Of a stretch of DNA of 64,000 nucleotides, positions 19,040-29,003 are shown in pieces. The stretch is from Burkholderia sp. Bp9142 (GTDB taxonomy: Bacteria > Pseudomonadota > Gammaproteobacteria > Burkholderiales > Burkholderiaceae). The stretch spans positions 180,733-244,732 of the forward strand of contig NZ_QTPP01000008.1 in the NCBI RefSeq assembly GCF_003853415.1. The letters are read 5' to 3'. The notes under the pieces are model-generated. The model searched no databases, was not told the DNA's origin, and was given only the letters and a program-made list of their open reading frames with translations. The translations under genes were made by a program, and so were the position numbers. The first letter of the stretch is position 1. Every line of letters starts with the position of its first letter.

Positions 19040-21371
19040 GCGCCGCGCGTCGGGCTGGCACGCCCTCCTGCTGCTCGTGGTGGCGCTGATGGTCGCCTGC
19101 GCGGCGCACCGGGCCGAAGCGGCGGATGTCGCCGCGCACCTGGACGCGGTGTCGATCATCGAGGATCCGGGCACGACGATGTCCGTCGACCACGCCGCCG
19201 CGCGACTCGCGCAGCCGCAACGCCGCGCCGCCACGGCAGCGCAATCGTCGTTCAACATCGCGTTTTCCCGCTCGGCGTGGTGGATCGGCGCGACGCTGGT
19301 CAACCGCGACAGCGTCGAGCGCGCGCTGGTGCTGGCGCTTCGTGACGCACGTGTCGACCGCGCGGACTTTTATGCGAACCGCGACGGCACGTGGACGCCC
19401 GTCGCCCGCTTCCCGGCCGACGCAGGCGCGGGCGGCACCGTCCGCGCGCATTCCCGCTATCCGGAGCTCGACAGGATGCTGCGTCCCGGCGAGCAAGTGC
19501 CGATCCTGATTCGCGTCACGTCGCGCAAGGAAATGCGGCTCGCACCCGCCGCGTTCACCCGTGACGCCTGGGAGGCGGAGGAAATGCGTGCCGCGATGTG
19601 GGACTTCGGCTTTTTCGGCGGCCTCCTGGCACTCATGTGGTGCGCGTTGCTGATCGGCTTCTTCTCGCGCAGCGGCGTATTTCACGTGCTGGCCGGCATC
19701 GCGTTGTGCACGACGCTGTTCGAGGCAACGTATCGCGGCTATACGACGTTGATCCTGTGGCCCGGCGCACGCGAATGGTCCGCGCGCGGCGAGGTGATCT
19801 TCGCGTACCTCGCGGTCGCGCTGTTCATCGTCTTCATCCTGGCGGTCGCGCGCCGCGAGAAGGCCCGGATTCCGCTGCGCGCGGTCTACCTGACGATACT
19901 GGGCCTCGAATGCGCAGGCATCATCGGGGCGGCATTCGGCGACCTGCTCACCTTCACCTGGTTCTGCCTGCGGCTGAACACCGTGCTGGGGGTCGTCAAC
20001 ATCGGCCTCGCGCTGACGTTCCTGATCCGCAGGACACCGACCGCGCGCGTGATGCTGATCGCGATCGCGGTCGCGAGCTTCAACATCCTGATGCGCATGC
20101 TCGACGGCATGGGCGCGGTGCCGCCGTGGCTGCTCTGGCTGAAGTCCGACCTCTATCCGAATCCCGTCATCGCGATCATCGGGCTCGCCACGCACCTGCT
20201 GGTGCTGGCCGCGTGGATCGACCACGTCGGGCGTCAACGCACCGAGGCGCGCAAGCGGCTCGCGCAGTGGCAGCTCACCGAACAGGATCGCCTGCGCGAC
20301 GAGGTCGCCAAACGCACGGTCGCGCTCAACGACGCGCTGCACCAGGTGAAGACGCACATGCAGCAGAAGATCGAGACGCTCGGCTACGTGAGCCACGACC
20401 TGCGCGCGCCGCTGTCGACGATCAACGGCTACGCGAAGCTGCTGCTGCAAAGCGCGACACGCAGCCAGGCCCGGCTGATCCGCTCGATCGACCGCAGCAT
20501 CCGCTACCAGCTCACGCTGATCGACGAGTTGCTGCAGTACACGAAGGCCGAGCTGCAGCCGCTCGGCATTTCGCCGGACGCGACCGACCTGCCCGGCCTG
20601 CTGAACGACATCGGCGACTATGCGCTCGCGCTGTGCGCGCAACAGGACAACCGGTTCGACTACCGGCCGCTGACGCCGCTGCCACGCAAGCTGTCGATCG
20701 ACGGTATCCGGCTGCAGCAGGTGCTGCTCAACCTGCTGTCGAACGCGTCGAAGTTTACGCGCGACGGCACGGTCACGCTGTCGGTCGGCGCGTATCCGGA
20801 AGCCGACGCGTGGCGCATCGTGTTCGAGGTCGCCGATACCGGGATCGGGATCGATATCGACAAGACGACCGACATCTTCCGTGCCTATCAGCAGGTGCAG
20901 GCGGTGAATGGCGGCACCGGGCTCGGCCTGTTCATCGCGCAGCGGATCGTCGGCGCGATGCACGGCGAACTGGCCGTGTCGAGCCAGCCGGGCGTCGGCA
21001 CGTCGTTCACGTTCCAGATCGTCGCGCCGGCGATCGGGCATGCGCTGATCCCGGCGTCGGCGCTCGTCCGGCCGGTCGAGCCGGTCGAGCAAGAGGAACC
21101 GGAAAGCGACGCACACGCGATGCGCTGCCCGCCCCCGGGTGCGCTCGACGAGCTGGCCGTGCTCGCCAGCGAAGGCCGCCTCACCGATATCGAGGAATGG
21201 CTTGGCCAGCATGCGCACGCGCCGCGCCATGCCGCGTTCGTGCAGACGATGCGGGAGCGTCTCGACGCGCTCGATCTGCACGCGATCGAGCGGCTGGCCG
21301 AATCGCTGAAACGCACGGGCATCGCCGACGTGTCGTTCGATGCGCAGCCGGATCTGGCAGGGCCTGCGTGA
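19032..21371 (+). CDS. 7TMR-DISM sensor histidine kinase
   Basis: A 779-residue membrane kinase. It has a signal peptide (ending near AEAADV), a periplasmic 7TMR-DISM extracellular domain (about 35-180), seven membrane helices (about 190-400), a coiled-coil linker, a dimerisation domain with phospho-acceptor H455 (YVSHDLRAPLS), and a HATPase domain (N box LLNLLSNASKF, G boxes VADTGIGI and GTGLGLFIA). A C-terminal tail of about 110 residues resembles helical tails of related kinases but lacks an Hpt histidine motif. The start at ATG 19032 gives a clean signal peptide and overlaps the regulator stop by eight bases; ATG 19017 is possible. It should phosphorylate the adjacent response regulator. 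DISM domains often sense carbohydrates. Confidence 0.9.
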   Translation: MRRRRASGWHALLLLVVALMVACAAHRAEAADVAAHLDAVSIIEDPGTTMSVDHAAARLAQPQRRAATAAQSSFNIAFSRSAWWIGATLVNRDSVERALVLALRDARVDRADFYANRDGTWTPVARFPADAGAGGTVRAHSRYPELDRMLRPGEQVPILIRVTSRKEMRLAPAAFTRDAWEAEEMRAAMWDFGFFGGLLALMWCALLIGFFSRSGVFHVLAGIALCTTLFEATYRGYTTLILWPGAREWSARGEVIFAYLAVALFIVFILAVARREKARIPLRAVYLTILGLECAGIIGAAFGDLLTFTWFCLRLNTVLGVVNIGLALTFLIRRTPTARVMLIAIAVASFNILMRMLDGMGAVPPWLLWLKSDLYPNPVIAIIGLATHLLVLAAWIDHVGRQRTEARKRLAQWQLTEQDRLRDEVAKRTVALNDALHQVKTHMQQKIETLGYVSHDLRAPLSTINGYAKLLLQSATRSQARLIRSIDRSIRYQLTLIDELLQYTKAELQPLGISPDATDLPGLLNDIGDYALALCAQQDNRFDYRPLTPLPRKLSIDGIRLQQVLLNLLSNASKFTRDGTVTLSVGAYPEADAWRIVFEVADTGIGIDIDKTTDIFRAYQQVQAVNGGTGLGLFIAQRIVGAMHGELAVSSQPGVGTSFTFQIVAPAIGHALIPASALVRPVEPVEQEEPESDAHAMRCPPPGALDELAVLASEGRLTDIEEWLGQHAHAPRHAAFVQTMRERLDALDLHAIERLAESLKRTGIADVSFDAQPDLAGPA

Positions 21372-21539
21372 TCGCCACCGGCGCACGGCCGCCGCACCGC
21401 CATCGTCGCGGACCGGTCAGCCGCACCTTGCAGCGTGGCGACGCGCCGCCTGTTCAGCGCCGGCCTCCGTGAAGCCAACGACACCGGTCCGTGCAATCCA
21501 TCGCCGGTGCGCAGGCAATCGCGCCTGACGCGAAGATCG

Positions 21540-22628
21540 TTACGACCGCCGCATCGTCGACACCAGCGCCGCGTCGTCACCCGGCGCCGCCGGCCTCACC
21601 TGTGGGGCATCGCGCTTCCTGCGCTGCGGATCGAGCCCGGTGCCGCCGGTGCGCCGCCGCGCCGCATGCCGCTCGATGACCCGCTGCAGCAGGCAGAACA
21701 CGCACAGCAGCGCGCCGATCACGATCCGCGTCCACCACGAACTCAGTGTGCCGTCGAACGTGATCAGCACCTGGATCGTGCCGAGGATGCCGACGCCGAA
21801 CACCGACCCGATCACGTAACCCACGCCGCCCGTGAGCAGCGTGCCGCCGATCACGGTCGCGGCGATCGCGTCGAGCTCCATCCCCTGCGCCTGCAGCCCG
21901 TAGCCGGACAGCACGTACAGCGTGAACACCACGCCGCCGAGCGCCGAACAGAAGCCGCTCAGCGCATACACGCCGACCTTCGTGCGCGCGACCGGCAGCC
22001 CCATCAGCAGCGCCGAGCGCTCGTTGCCGCCGATCGCATACACGTTGCGGCCGAAGCGCGTGAAATGCGCGACGTAGATCGCGGCGGCCAGCGTCGCGAG
22101 CGCGATCAGCGCGCCCGCGCTCAGCGTTCCGCCGCCGACCGGCACGCTGATGCCCGCGAGCGCATGGAACGTCGGCTCGTTGATCGTGATCGACTGCGTC
22201 GTGATCAGGAAGCACGCGCCGCGCGCGAGAAACATCCCGGCCAGCGTGACGATGAACGGCTGCAGCCGGAAATAATGAATCAGCGCACCCATCGCCGCGC
22301 CGTACAGCGCACCGAACACGAGCACCAGCGGCACGATCGCCCAGACGGGCCAGTGCAGCCGCTCGGCGCCGATCGCGCAGAAGATCGTTGTCAACGCAAC
22401 GACAGAGCCGACCGACAGGTCGATGCCGCCCGACACGATCACGAACGTCATCCCGATCGCGACGATCAGCAGGAACGCGTTGTCGACCAGCAGCCCGGTC
22501 AACACCTGCATCGAGAAGAAGCCCGTGTACATCACGGATCCGAAGCCGAACAGCGCGGCGAACAGCACGATCGTCACGACGATCGGCAGCGTGCGCGGGT
22601 CGGCGAGCCGTGCGAGGAATCGGTTCAT
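21540..22628 (-). CDS. yjfF: Sugar ABC transporter permease YjfF-type
   Basis: A 362-residue inner-membrane permease of the BPD_transp_2 family with eight to ten helices and the sugar-permease signature MTFVIVSGGIDLSVGSVVAL. Its position after YtfT- and YtfR-like genes identifies it as the YjfF-like subunit of the galactofuranose-type importer. The C-terminal tail after about residue 320 is longer and more basic than in E. coli YjfF. The start overlaps the stop of the preceding permease gene (ATGA). It is the last gene of the transporter operon. Confidence 0.88.
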   Translation of the reverse strand: MNRFLARLADPRTLPIVVTIVLFAALFGFGSVMYTGFFSMQVLTGLLVDNAFLLIVAIGMTFVIVSGGIDLSVGSVVALTTIFCAIGAERLHWPVWAIVPLVLVFGALYGAAMGALIHYFRLQPFIVTLAGMFLARGACFLITTQSITINEPTFHALAGISVPVGGGTLSAGALIALATLAAAIYVAHFTRFGRNVYAIGGNERSALLMGLPVARTKVGVYALSGFCSALGGVVFTLYVLSGYGLQAQGMELDAIAATVIGGTLLTGGVGYVIGSVFGVGILGTIQVLITFDGTLSSWWTRIVIGALLCVFCLLQRVIERHAARRRTGGTGLDPQRRKRDAPQVRPAAPGDDAALVSTMRRS

Positions 22629-23665
22629 CGGGGCGTGGCTCCGGTGGTGGCGCGCGAACGCGCGGAAGGCAGCAGCCGCGACGCATGCCGGACCACGCCC
22701 GCGCGCGCCGCGTCCGACTGGATCAGCGTCACGACGATCACGACGATCGCCTTCACGACGAGCGTCGCCTCCGGCGGCACGCCGATCGAATAGGTCGTGT
22801 AGGTGAGCGTCTGGATGATCAGCGCGCCGAGCACGGAGCCGGCGAGGCTGAAGCGGCCGCCGAGCAGCGACGTGCCGCCGAGCGTCACCGCGAGGATCGC
22901 GTCGAGCTCGAGCAGCAGCCCCGCGTTGTTGCCGTCGGCGCTGCGCACGTTGGAGCTGGCGAGGATGCCCGCCAGCGCCGACATCACGCCGGAGCACAGA
23001 TACACGCCGAACACGACCGCCCCCGCGCGCAGCCCGACGAGCCGCGTCGCGACCGGGTTCACGCCGATCGCGCGGATGAACAGGCCTAGCGCCGTGCGGT
23101 TCACCAGCAGCGCGGTCGCCGCGATCGTCGCGATCGCGATCCAGACCGAGCACGGCACGGCCGCGAGATAGCCGCCGCCGAGTGCCAGGTAGCCGGGCGC
23201 GCCGATCGGGATGATCTGCCCGCCGGTCAGCAACTGCGCGATGCCGCGTCCGGCGACCATCAGGATCAGCGTCGCGATGATCGGCTGCATCCCGACGAAC
23301 GCGACGAGCACGCCGTTCCACGCGCCCGCGAGCACGCCGACGCCGAGCGCGGCGGCCAGCGCCGTGCCGAGCCGCGACGGATCGCCGTCGAGCACGATCG
23401 CCGCGGCGGCGCCGGCGATCGCGACGATCGCGCCGACCGAGATGTCGATCCCGCGCGTCGCGATCACGAGCGTCATCCCGAGCGACACGATCACGAGCGG
23501 CGCCGCGCGGTTGAGGATATCGATCGGCGCGCCGAACAGGTGGCCGTCGAGCAGCGAGATCGACAGGAAGCCCGGCCGATGCGCGACGTCGAGCGCCAAC
23601 AGCAGCGCGAGCGTCAGCACTGGCCATACGAGCGGATGACGAAGCAACGTGCGTAGCCGCATCAT
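22625..23665 (-). CDS. ytfT: Sugar ABC transporter permease YtfT-type
   Basis: A 346-residue permease with about ten membrane helices and the signature MTLVIATRGIDISVGAIVAIAG. It pairs with YjfF as a heterodimer in the galactofuranose-type ABC importer. Its ATG at 23665 overlaps the stop of the ATPase gene, and its own stop overlaps the YjfF start, so four-base overlaps link the three genes. Confidence 0.88.
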   Translation of the reverse strand: MMRLRTLLRHPLVWPVLTLALLLALDVAHRPGFLSISLLDGHLFGAPIDILNRAAPLVIVSLGMTLVIATRGIDISVGAIVAIAGAAAAIVLDGDPSRLGTALAAALGVGVLAGAWNGVLVAFVGMQPIIATLILMVAGRGIAQLLTGGQIIPIGAPGYLALGGGYLAAVPCSVWIAIATIAATALLVNRTALGLFIRAIGVNPVATRLVGLRAGAVVFGVYLCSGVMSALAGILASSNVRSADGNNAGLLLELDAILAVTLGGTSLLGGRFSLAGSVLGALIIQTLTYTTYSIGVPPEATLVVKAIVVIVVTLIQSDAARAGVVRHASRLLPSARSRATTGATPR

Positions 23666-25176
23666 GACCGGCCTCCCGCGATCAGTTGGTACACCTGTTC
23701 CTCCGACGCGTCGTCGCCGCTCAGTTCGGCGACCTTGCGCCGGTCGCGCAGCACCGCGATCCGGTGGCTCACGCGCACGACTTCGCTGATCTCCGACGAG
23801 ATGAACAGGATCGCGAGCCCCTGCGCGCACAGCGTCAGCACGCGTTCCATGATGTCGAATTTCGCGGCGACGTCGATGCCGCGGGTCGGCTCGTCGAGAA
23901 TCAGCAGCTTCGGTTCCGTCGCGAGCCAGCGCGCGAGCAGCACCTTCTGCTGGTTGCCGCCCGACAGCAGCCCGATCGGCTGCTCGGCGTCGCGCGCCTT
24001 GATGCCGAGCCGCGCGATGTACGTGTCGGCGAGCTCGCGCTGGCGCGCGCGGCCGATCAGCCGCCACCAGCCGCGCCGCGCCTGCAGTGCGAGGACGATG
24101 TTCTCGCGGATCGACAGCGCGGCCACGATCCCCTCCTTCTTGCGATCCTCGGGGCAATACGCGATTCCGTTGCGCACCGCGTCATGCGGCGACGCGAGCC
24201 GCTTGCGCGCGCCGTCGATCTCGATCGCGCCGGTGTCGGTGCGCTCGGCCGCGAATGCGAGCCGCGCGGTTTCCGTGCGCCCCGACCCGAGCAGCCCGGC
24301 CAGCCCGACGATTTCGCCGGGCCGCACGTCGAGGTCGAGCGGGCTCATCATCCCGCGCCGGCCGACCTGCCGCATCGACAGGAACGGCGCGGCCGCGCCG
24401 CCATCGTGCTGCACGGCCGCCGCGCCGGCCTGCAGCGTGCCGGACATCGGCTCGCGCCCGGTCATCTTCGCGACCAGCAGGTCGACCGGCAGGTCGCGCG
24501 CGAGATACTCGCCTTCGCGCTCGCCGTTGCGCATCACCGTGATCCGGTCCGACACCGCATAGGTCTGTTCGAGAAAATGCGTGACGAACAGGATTGCGAT
24601 GCCCGACGCCTTCAGCCGGCGCAGCACGTCGAAGAGCCGCGCGACCTCGCCGTCGTCGAGGCTCGACGTCGGCTCGTCGAGAATCAGCACGCGCGCGTCG
24701 ACCGACACGGCCCGCGCGATCGCGACCATCTGCTGCACCGCGATCGGATAGGCGTCGAGCGAGCGCGTGACGTCGAGCGACAGGTCGAGTTCGGCGAGCG
24801 CGTCGCGCGCCCGCGCATGGATCGTCTTCCAGTCGATCGTGCCGCGCCGCATCGGCTGCCGGCCCGCGAAGATGTTCTCGGCGACCGACAGGTTCGCGCA
24901 CAGGTTCACCTCCTGGTACAGCGTCTGGATCCCGGCCGCCTCGGCCTCGCGCGGCGCGGCGAAATTCACCGGCGCGCCGCCGACGCGAATCTCGCCCGCG
25001 TCGTGCGCATGCACGCCGGTCAGCACGTTGATCAGCGTCGACTTTCCGGCGCCGTTCTGGCCCATCAGCGCATGGATCTCGCCCGGAAACAGCCGGAAGT
25101 CCACGCGCTGCAGCGCGTGGACACCCGGAAACGCCTTGTCGATGCCGATCATCTCGACCACCGGCGGATTCGTCAT
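23662..25176 (-). CDS. ytfR: Sugar ABC transporter ATP-binding protein YtfR-type
   Basis: A 504-residue double ATPase. Domain 1 has Walker A GQNGAGKST and Walker B LILDEPTSSLD; domain 2 has signature LSGGNQQKVLLARW and LILDEPTRGID. The degenerate Walker A of domain 2 (GLLGSGRTE) is usual for this family (RbsA/MglA/YtfR). It powers import by the two permeases. The start MTNPPVVEM at 25176 matches family N-termini. Confidence 0.92.
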   Translation of the reverse strand: MTNPPVVEMIGIDKAFPGVHALQRVDFRLFPGEIHALMGQNGAGKSTLINVLTGVHAHDAGEIRVGGAPVNFAAPREAEAAGIQTLYQEVNLCANLSVAENIFAGRQPMRRGTIDWKTIHARARDALAELDLSLDVTRSLDAYPIAVQQMVAIARAVSVDARVLILDEPTSSLDDGEVARLFDVLRRLKASGIAILFVTHFLEQTYAVSDRITVMRNGEREGEYLARDLPVDLLVAKMTGREPMSGTLQAGAAAVQHDGGAAAPFLSMRQVGRRGMMSPLDLDVRPGEIVGLAGLLGSGRTETARLAFAAERTDTGAIEIDGARKRLASPHDAVRNGIAYCPEDRKKEGIVAALSIRENIVLALQARRGWWRLIGRARQRELADTYIARLGIKARDAEQPIGLLSGGNQQKVLLARWLATEPKLLILDEPTRGIDVAAKFDIMERVLTLCAQGLAILFISSEISEVVRVSHRIAVLRDRRKVAELSGDDASEEQVYQLIAGGRS

Positions 25177-25267
25177 GGATCGCCCTCGCTTCGAAGCAGT
25201 TGCCGGAAGGACGGCGGCAGCCGCGCCGCCGTCCGTGTCCGTCGGGACTCTCAAGAAAACGCCGGGC

Positions 25268-25333
25268 CGCGCCAAGTTTTCCGCCCCGCAGGACGTCCCC
25301 TTGGGGGATTGCCCCCTCGGGGGGCCTGGCGCG
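25268..25333. repeat. Burkholderia-type intergenic inverted repeat with C-run/G-run core
   Basis: Outer arms CGCGCCA (25268) and TGGCGCG (25327) enclose a core with runs CCCCTTGGGGG and CCCCCTCGGGGGG. Repeats of this kind are scattered between genes in Burkholderia genomes. Here it lies between the binding-protein gene and the ATPase gene of one operon and may stabilise the upstream part of the mRNA, favouring more binding protein. Confidence 0.65.
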
Positions 25334-25354
25334 ACGCGACAGGTTTGGGGGCGC

Positions 25355-26317
25355 TCAGTACTTGCGGGTCGGCAGCACCTGCGCCGCGACGCTCATCGGG
25401 AACACCGTCTCGTTCGTGACGATGCGCTTCGGCAGCGGCTTGCCGGCGACCACGTCCTTCACCGCGGTCATCAGCTGCGGGCCGAGCAGTGGGCTGCATT
25501 CGACGTCGACGTTGATCTTGCCGGCGACCATCGCCTGGAAGCCGCCCTTGGTCGCGTCGAACGACACGACGCTCACGTCCTTGCCGGGCTTGATGCCGGC
25601 CTCCTCCATCGCCTGGATCGCGCCGAGCGCCATGTCGTCGTTGTGCGCATAGACGACGTTGATCTGCTTGCCGTAGGTCTTCGCAAACGCTTCCATCACC
25701 TGCTTGCCGCCGGCGAGCGTGAAATCGCCGCTTTGCGACGCGATCACCTTGAACTTCGGATTGCTCTTGATCACTTCCAGCAGGCCCGCGCGGCGATCGT
25801 TGGCCGGCGCGGAGCCGACCGTGCCCTGCAGCTCGACGATGTTGACCGGGCCGGGATCGCTCTTGTAGCGCTCTTCCATCCAGTGGCCGGCGCGCCGCCC
25901 TTCCTCGAGGAAGTCGGAGCCGATCATCGTCACATACAGCGACGGATCCTTCACGTCGACGCCGCGATCGGTCAGGATCACCGGAATATGCGCCGCCTTC
26001 GCTTCGGTCAGCACCGGCTCCCAGCCCGACTCCACGACCGGCGAGAATGCGATCACGTCGACCTTCTGCGCGATGAACGAGCGGATCGCGCGGATCTGGT
26101 TCTCCTGCTTTTGCTGCGCGTCCGAGAATTTCAGGTTGATGCCGGCGTCCTTCGCGGCGCCCTTCACCGACACGGTGTTCGCGGTGCGCCACGCGCTCTC
26201 CGCGCCGACCTGCGAGAACCCGAGCGTGATCGGCTTTTGCTGCGCGTGCGCGCCGGTGGCCAGCACCGCCGCCGCCGCGACGATTGCGCCGGCCGCCAGC
26301 TTCCTGATGAATGTCAT
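25355..26317 (-). CDS. ytfQ: Sugar ABC transporter substrate-binding protein YtfQ-type
   Basis: A 320-residue periplasmic protein with a Sec signal (cleaved after AHA-Q near residue 25) and a Peripla_BP_4 fold (ITLGFSQVGAESAWRTANT, DVIAFSPVVESGWEPVL, NVVYAHNDDMALGAIQAMEEAG). The E. coli relative YtfQ binds galactofuranose and galactopyranose; sugar specificity here is not proven. It is the first gene of the operon. No dedicated regulator gene is visible next to it. Confidence 0.9.
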   Translation of the reverse strand: MTFIRKLAAGAIVAAAAVLATGAHAQQKPITLGFSQVGAESAWRTANTVSVKGAAKDAGINLKFSDAQQKQENQIRAIRSFIAQKVDVIAFSPVVESGWEPVLTEAKAAHIPVILTDRGVDVKDPSLYVTMIGSDFLEEGRRAGHWMEERYKSDPGPVNIVELQGTVGSAPANDRRAGLLEVIKSNPKFKVIASQSGDFTLAGGKQVMEAFAKTYGKQINVVYAHNDDMALGAIQAMEEAGIKPGKDVSVVSFDATKGGFQAMVAGKINVDVECSPLLGPQLMTAVKDVVAGKPLPKRIVTNETVFPMSVAAQVLPTRKY

Positions 26318-26490
26318 GGTCCGTCTCCGATGGTGTCGTTGTATGCCGCGGCGCCGGCCCGGCGCGGTGCCGTGCTGCGCTGTTGTGGTTCTGCGTGGCG
26401 CGGGCGCGGTTCAGGGCGGCGCCGGCCGGCGCTTGCGGCCGGCCCGGTTTGTGCACCCCGGATCAGTCTAGGAACAAGTCCGATAACCTT

Positions 26491-26505
26491 CCAATGAAAT
26501 ATTGG
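26491..26505. promoter_or_regulatory. Candidate operator upstream of ytfQ
   Basis: CCAAT-GAAAT-ATTGG is an interrupted palindrome inside an AT-rich stretch 174 bases upstream of the ytfQ start. Including flanks it has six-base arms (TCCAAT, ATTGGA). It could bind a regulator of the transporter or mark its promoter region; the assignment is tentative. Confidence 0.3.
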
Positions 26506-26542
26506 ATTGAAGTGATATCGGTATCGGCATACGTATAAACAC

Positions 26543-27709
26543 CTAAGCGGGTGGCGCACCGTCGCTTGGCTCGCCGGCGTGCGCGGCCTCGACCAGCGTC
26601 ACCAGCGTTTCCATCTTCGTCTGGCCCATCCGCTTCGATGCCAGCCGCGCATCGACAAGGCTCACGACCACCAGGTCGAGCGACGGGACGACCACCGCGT
26701 ACTGGCCGAGATGGCCGTCGGCCCAGAACGCGGGCCGCGCCAGCATCGCGTCGCGGCCGCGCGCGCCGCTCGCGGATGCGCTCGTCCACCACAGGTAGCC
26801 GTATCCGCCCGTGCGCGTGTCCGAATACGGACGCGTCGATTCGGCGACCCATCCGGCCGGCACGACCTGCCGGTCGCGCCAGCAGCCGTCGTGCAGGTAC
26901 AGCAGCGCGAACCGGGCAAAGTCGCGGGCGCTCAGGTCGAACGGGTAGGCCGGATATCGCGTGACGGTGCCGCCCGGCACGTAGCGCCCGTCCGACGGCG
27001 CATAGTCCTGCATGCCGACCGGAATCGCGATTTCCGTCCGCAGCGCATCGAAAATGCGCGTGCCGGTGCTGCGTTCGTAGATCGCGCCGACGGTATTGAA
27101 ATCCCAGTTGTTGTAGTACCAGAACGTGCCCGGCGCGTGACTGCCGCGCGGCGGCCGCAGCGCCTTCATCCGGACGGTTTCGTACGTCGCCGGGTGATAC
27201 ACGCCCGAGCGCGCCTCCAGCAGCATCCGTACGGTCGCCTGTTTTTCGGCGGGCGACAGCGCGGGCGCGGTGTCGTCGATGCCGAGCTGCGCGAGCGTGT
27301 CATCCAGATGCATCTGCCCGCGCGCGACCGCGATGCCGACCAGCGCGCTCAGGAAGCTCTTGCGCGCCGAATGGAGGTTCGACTTGCGCGCGACGTCGCC
27401 CCACTGCGCGATCACCATTCCGCCGTGGACGATCATGCCGGACGTCGAGCCTTGTCGCTGCGCATACGCGACGGCGCGGTCGATCCCGTCCTGCGAGAAG
27501 CCGTGCGAGGCCGGGGCGGCCCGTGCCCAGTCGGCCGCCGGAAACACCTGCTCGCGAACCTCGGCGGCATCCGGCGACGTCGGTCTCGCCGGCGGCGGCG
27601 GCGCACAGCCCGTAGCCAGCGCCATGGCGCCGGCAGTTGCCAGCGCGAGCGACGCGCGCCATCGGCGGCATGTCGCGCGGCATCCTGGATTCATCCCCAT
27701 TTTCAGCAT
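26543..27709 (-). CDS. Beta-lactamase-fold serine hydrolase lipoprotein
   Basis: A 388-residue protein with a lipoprotein signal (MALATGC, cysteine near residue 35) and a class C beta-lactamase/DD-peptidase fold. The nucleophile motif S-x-x-K is S114-A-R-K117 in HSARKSF, the YxN motif is within FWYYNNWDFN, and the third motif is GHLG. Family members include esterases and peptidases, so the substrate is unknown; it need not confer drug resistance. The start at 27709 is preceded by CGAGG. It is divergent from topoisomerase IB. Confidence 0.85.
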   Translation of the reverse strand: MLKMGMNPGCRATCRRWRASLALATAGAMALATGCAPPPPARPTSPDAAEVREQVFPAADWARAAPASHGFSQDGIDRAVAYAQRQGSTSGMIVHGGMVIAQWGDVARKSNLHSARKSFLSALVGIAVARGQMHLDDTLAQLGIDDTAPALSPAEKQATVRMLLEARSGVYHPATYETVRMKALRPPRGSHAPGTFWYYNNWDFNTVGAIYERSTGTRIFDALRTEIAIPVGMQDYAPSDGRYVPGGTVTRYPAYPFDLSARDFARFALLYLHDGCWRDRQVVPAGWVAESTRPYSDTRTGGYGYLWWTSASASGARGRDAMLARPAFWADGHLGQYAVVVPSLDLVVVSLVDARLASKRMGQTKMETLVTLVEAAHAGEPSDGAPPA

Positions 27710-27912
27710 CGTCGGCCTCGTCGTGTCGTTGCGATGTCCGTTCAACGCGGCTCGGCGGAAAATCCGTCGCCGGCGCACGAATCTTGCTGCCGCGCCGGCA
27801 GGACCGCTCGCGCATCGCCGCGGCCCGATTGCAACGAGGAGAACCACGATGCCCCCGTGCGGGAACGCAGCACGCCGTGCGCGAATGCTTCGGTCGACCG
27901 GTGCATCGCAGC

Positions 27913-28986
27913 ATGATGAAGCGTACGTTTTGCGGTGACGCCGAAGCCGTCGCGCGTTCAGCCGTGCCGCTGCGCCACGTCGACGACCGGCGTCCCGGCT
28001 ACACGCGCCGACGCCTGCGCAACGGCTTCGCGTACTACGCGCAGGACGGCTCCCGGATCCGCGATGCCGACGAAATCGCCCGCATCGATGCGCTTGCGAT
28101 TCCGCCCGCGTACACCGACGTCAGGATCTGCATGGACCCGCGCGGCCATCTGCAGGCGACCGGCCGCGACGCGCGCGGGCGCAAGCAGTATCGCTATCAC
28201 CCGCTGTGGCGCGAGACGCGCGACGCGAACAAGTATGCGCGGATGGCGGCATTCGCCCGCGCGCTGCCGCGCATCCGTGCGCGCGTCAAACGCGATCTGG
28301 CGCTGCCCGGGATGCCACGCGACAAGATCGTCGCGACGATCGTCCGGCTGCTCGACACGACGCTCGCGCGGATCGGCAACGCCGAGTACGCACGCGAGAA
28401 CGGGTCGTACGGGCTGACGACGCTGCGCAAGCGCCACGTGACGATCCGGCCGGGACAGGTGCGCCTGCGCTTCACGGGCAAGAGCGGCATCGAACACGAC
28501 GTGACCGTCGACGACCCGCGCGTCGGCCGGATCGTGCGGCGCTGCGCGGAGCTGCCCGGGCACGAGCTGTTCCAGTATGTGGACGACGACGGCACGCGCC
28601 ATTCGGTCGGCTCGTCCGACGTGAACGACTATCTGCGCGACGCGGCGGGTGCGGCGTTCACCGCGAAGGACTACCGGACGTGGACGGGCAGCGTGCAGGC
28701 GCTCGCGCTGTTGAGGCGCCTCCCGCATCAGGGCGTCACGCATGCGCGCAAGCAGATCGTCGAAACGGTGCGGACCGTCGCCGACATCTTGCGCAACACG
28801 CCGGCCGTGTGCCGGCGCTGCTACATCCATCCGGTGGTGCTCGATACGTTCGAGGCCGGGGTGCTCGCGGCGCCGGAGGTGCGCCGCACGCCGAGGGGGC
28901 TACGCGTGGACGAGGCGGCGTTCGCGGTGTTGCTCGAACAGGCGGCGCGCGAGCGGCGCCGCCCGCCGTCCTCCGCGCCCCGCTGA
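27913..28986 (+). CDS. DNA topoisomerase IB (poxvirus type)
   Basis: A 357-residue type IB topoisomerase, which relaxes supercoils through a 3'-phosphotyrosine link. The N-terminal domain has GYTRRRLRNGFAYYAQDG and the catalytic domain has YGLTTLRKRHV, RFTGKSGIEH and LPGHELFQY. The active-site tyrosine lies in CRRCYIHP near residue 307. Tandem ATGs at 27913 and 27916 are alternative starts. Its 3' end converges with the H-NS gene, 17 bases apart. Confidence 0.92.
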   Translation: MMKRTFCGDAEAVARSAVPLRHVDDRRPGYTRRRLRNGFAYYAQDGSRIRDADEIARIDALAIPPAYTDVRICMDPRGHLQATGRDARGRKQYRYHPLWRETRDANKYARMAAFARALPRIRARVKRDLALPGMPRDKIVATIVRLLDTTLARIGNAEYARENGSYGLTTLRKRHVTIRPGQVRLRFTGKSGIEHDVTVDDPRVGRIVRRCAELPGHELFQYVDDDGTRHSVGSSDVNDYLRDAAGAAFTAKDYRTWTGSVQALALLRRLPHQGVTHARKQIVETVRTVADILRNTPAVCRRCYIHPVVLDTFEAGVLAAPEVRRTPRGLRVDEAAFAVLLEQAARERRRPPSSAPR

Positions 28987-29003
28987 GCCGTTACCCGCTC
29001 GAA

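Noticed and set aside
18960..21386. 808-codon minus-strand open frame opposite the sensor kinase
   Set aside because: The composition is that of an antisense shadow (many R, Q, D, H); the plus strand encodes a complete kinase with H, N and G boxes.
26543..27709. Reading the serine hydrolase as an antibiotic-resistance beta-lactamase
   Set aside because: It has the fold motifs but is a lipoprotein of the broad serine hydrolase family with HLG instead of KTG; nothing supports a resistance role.
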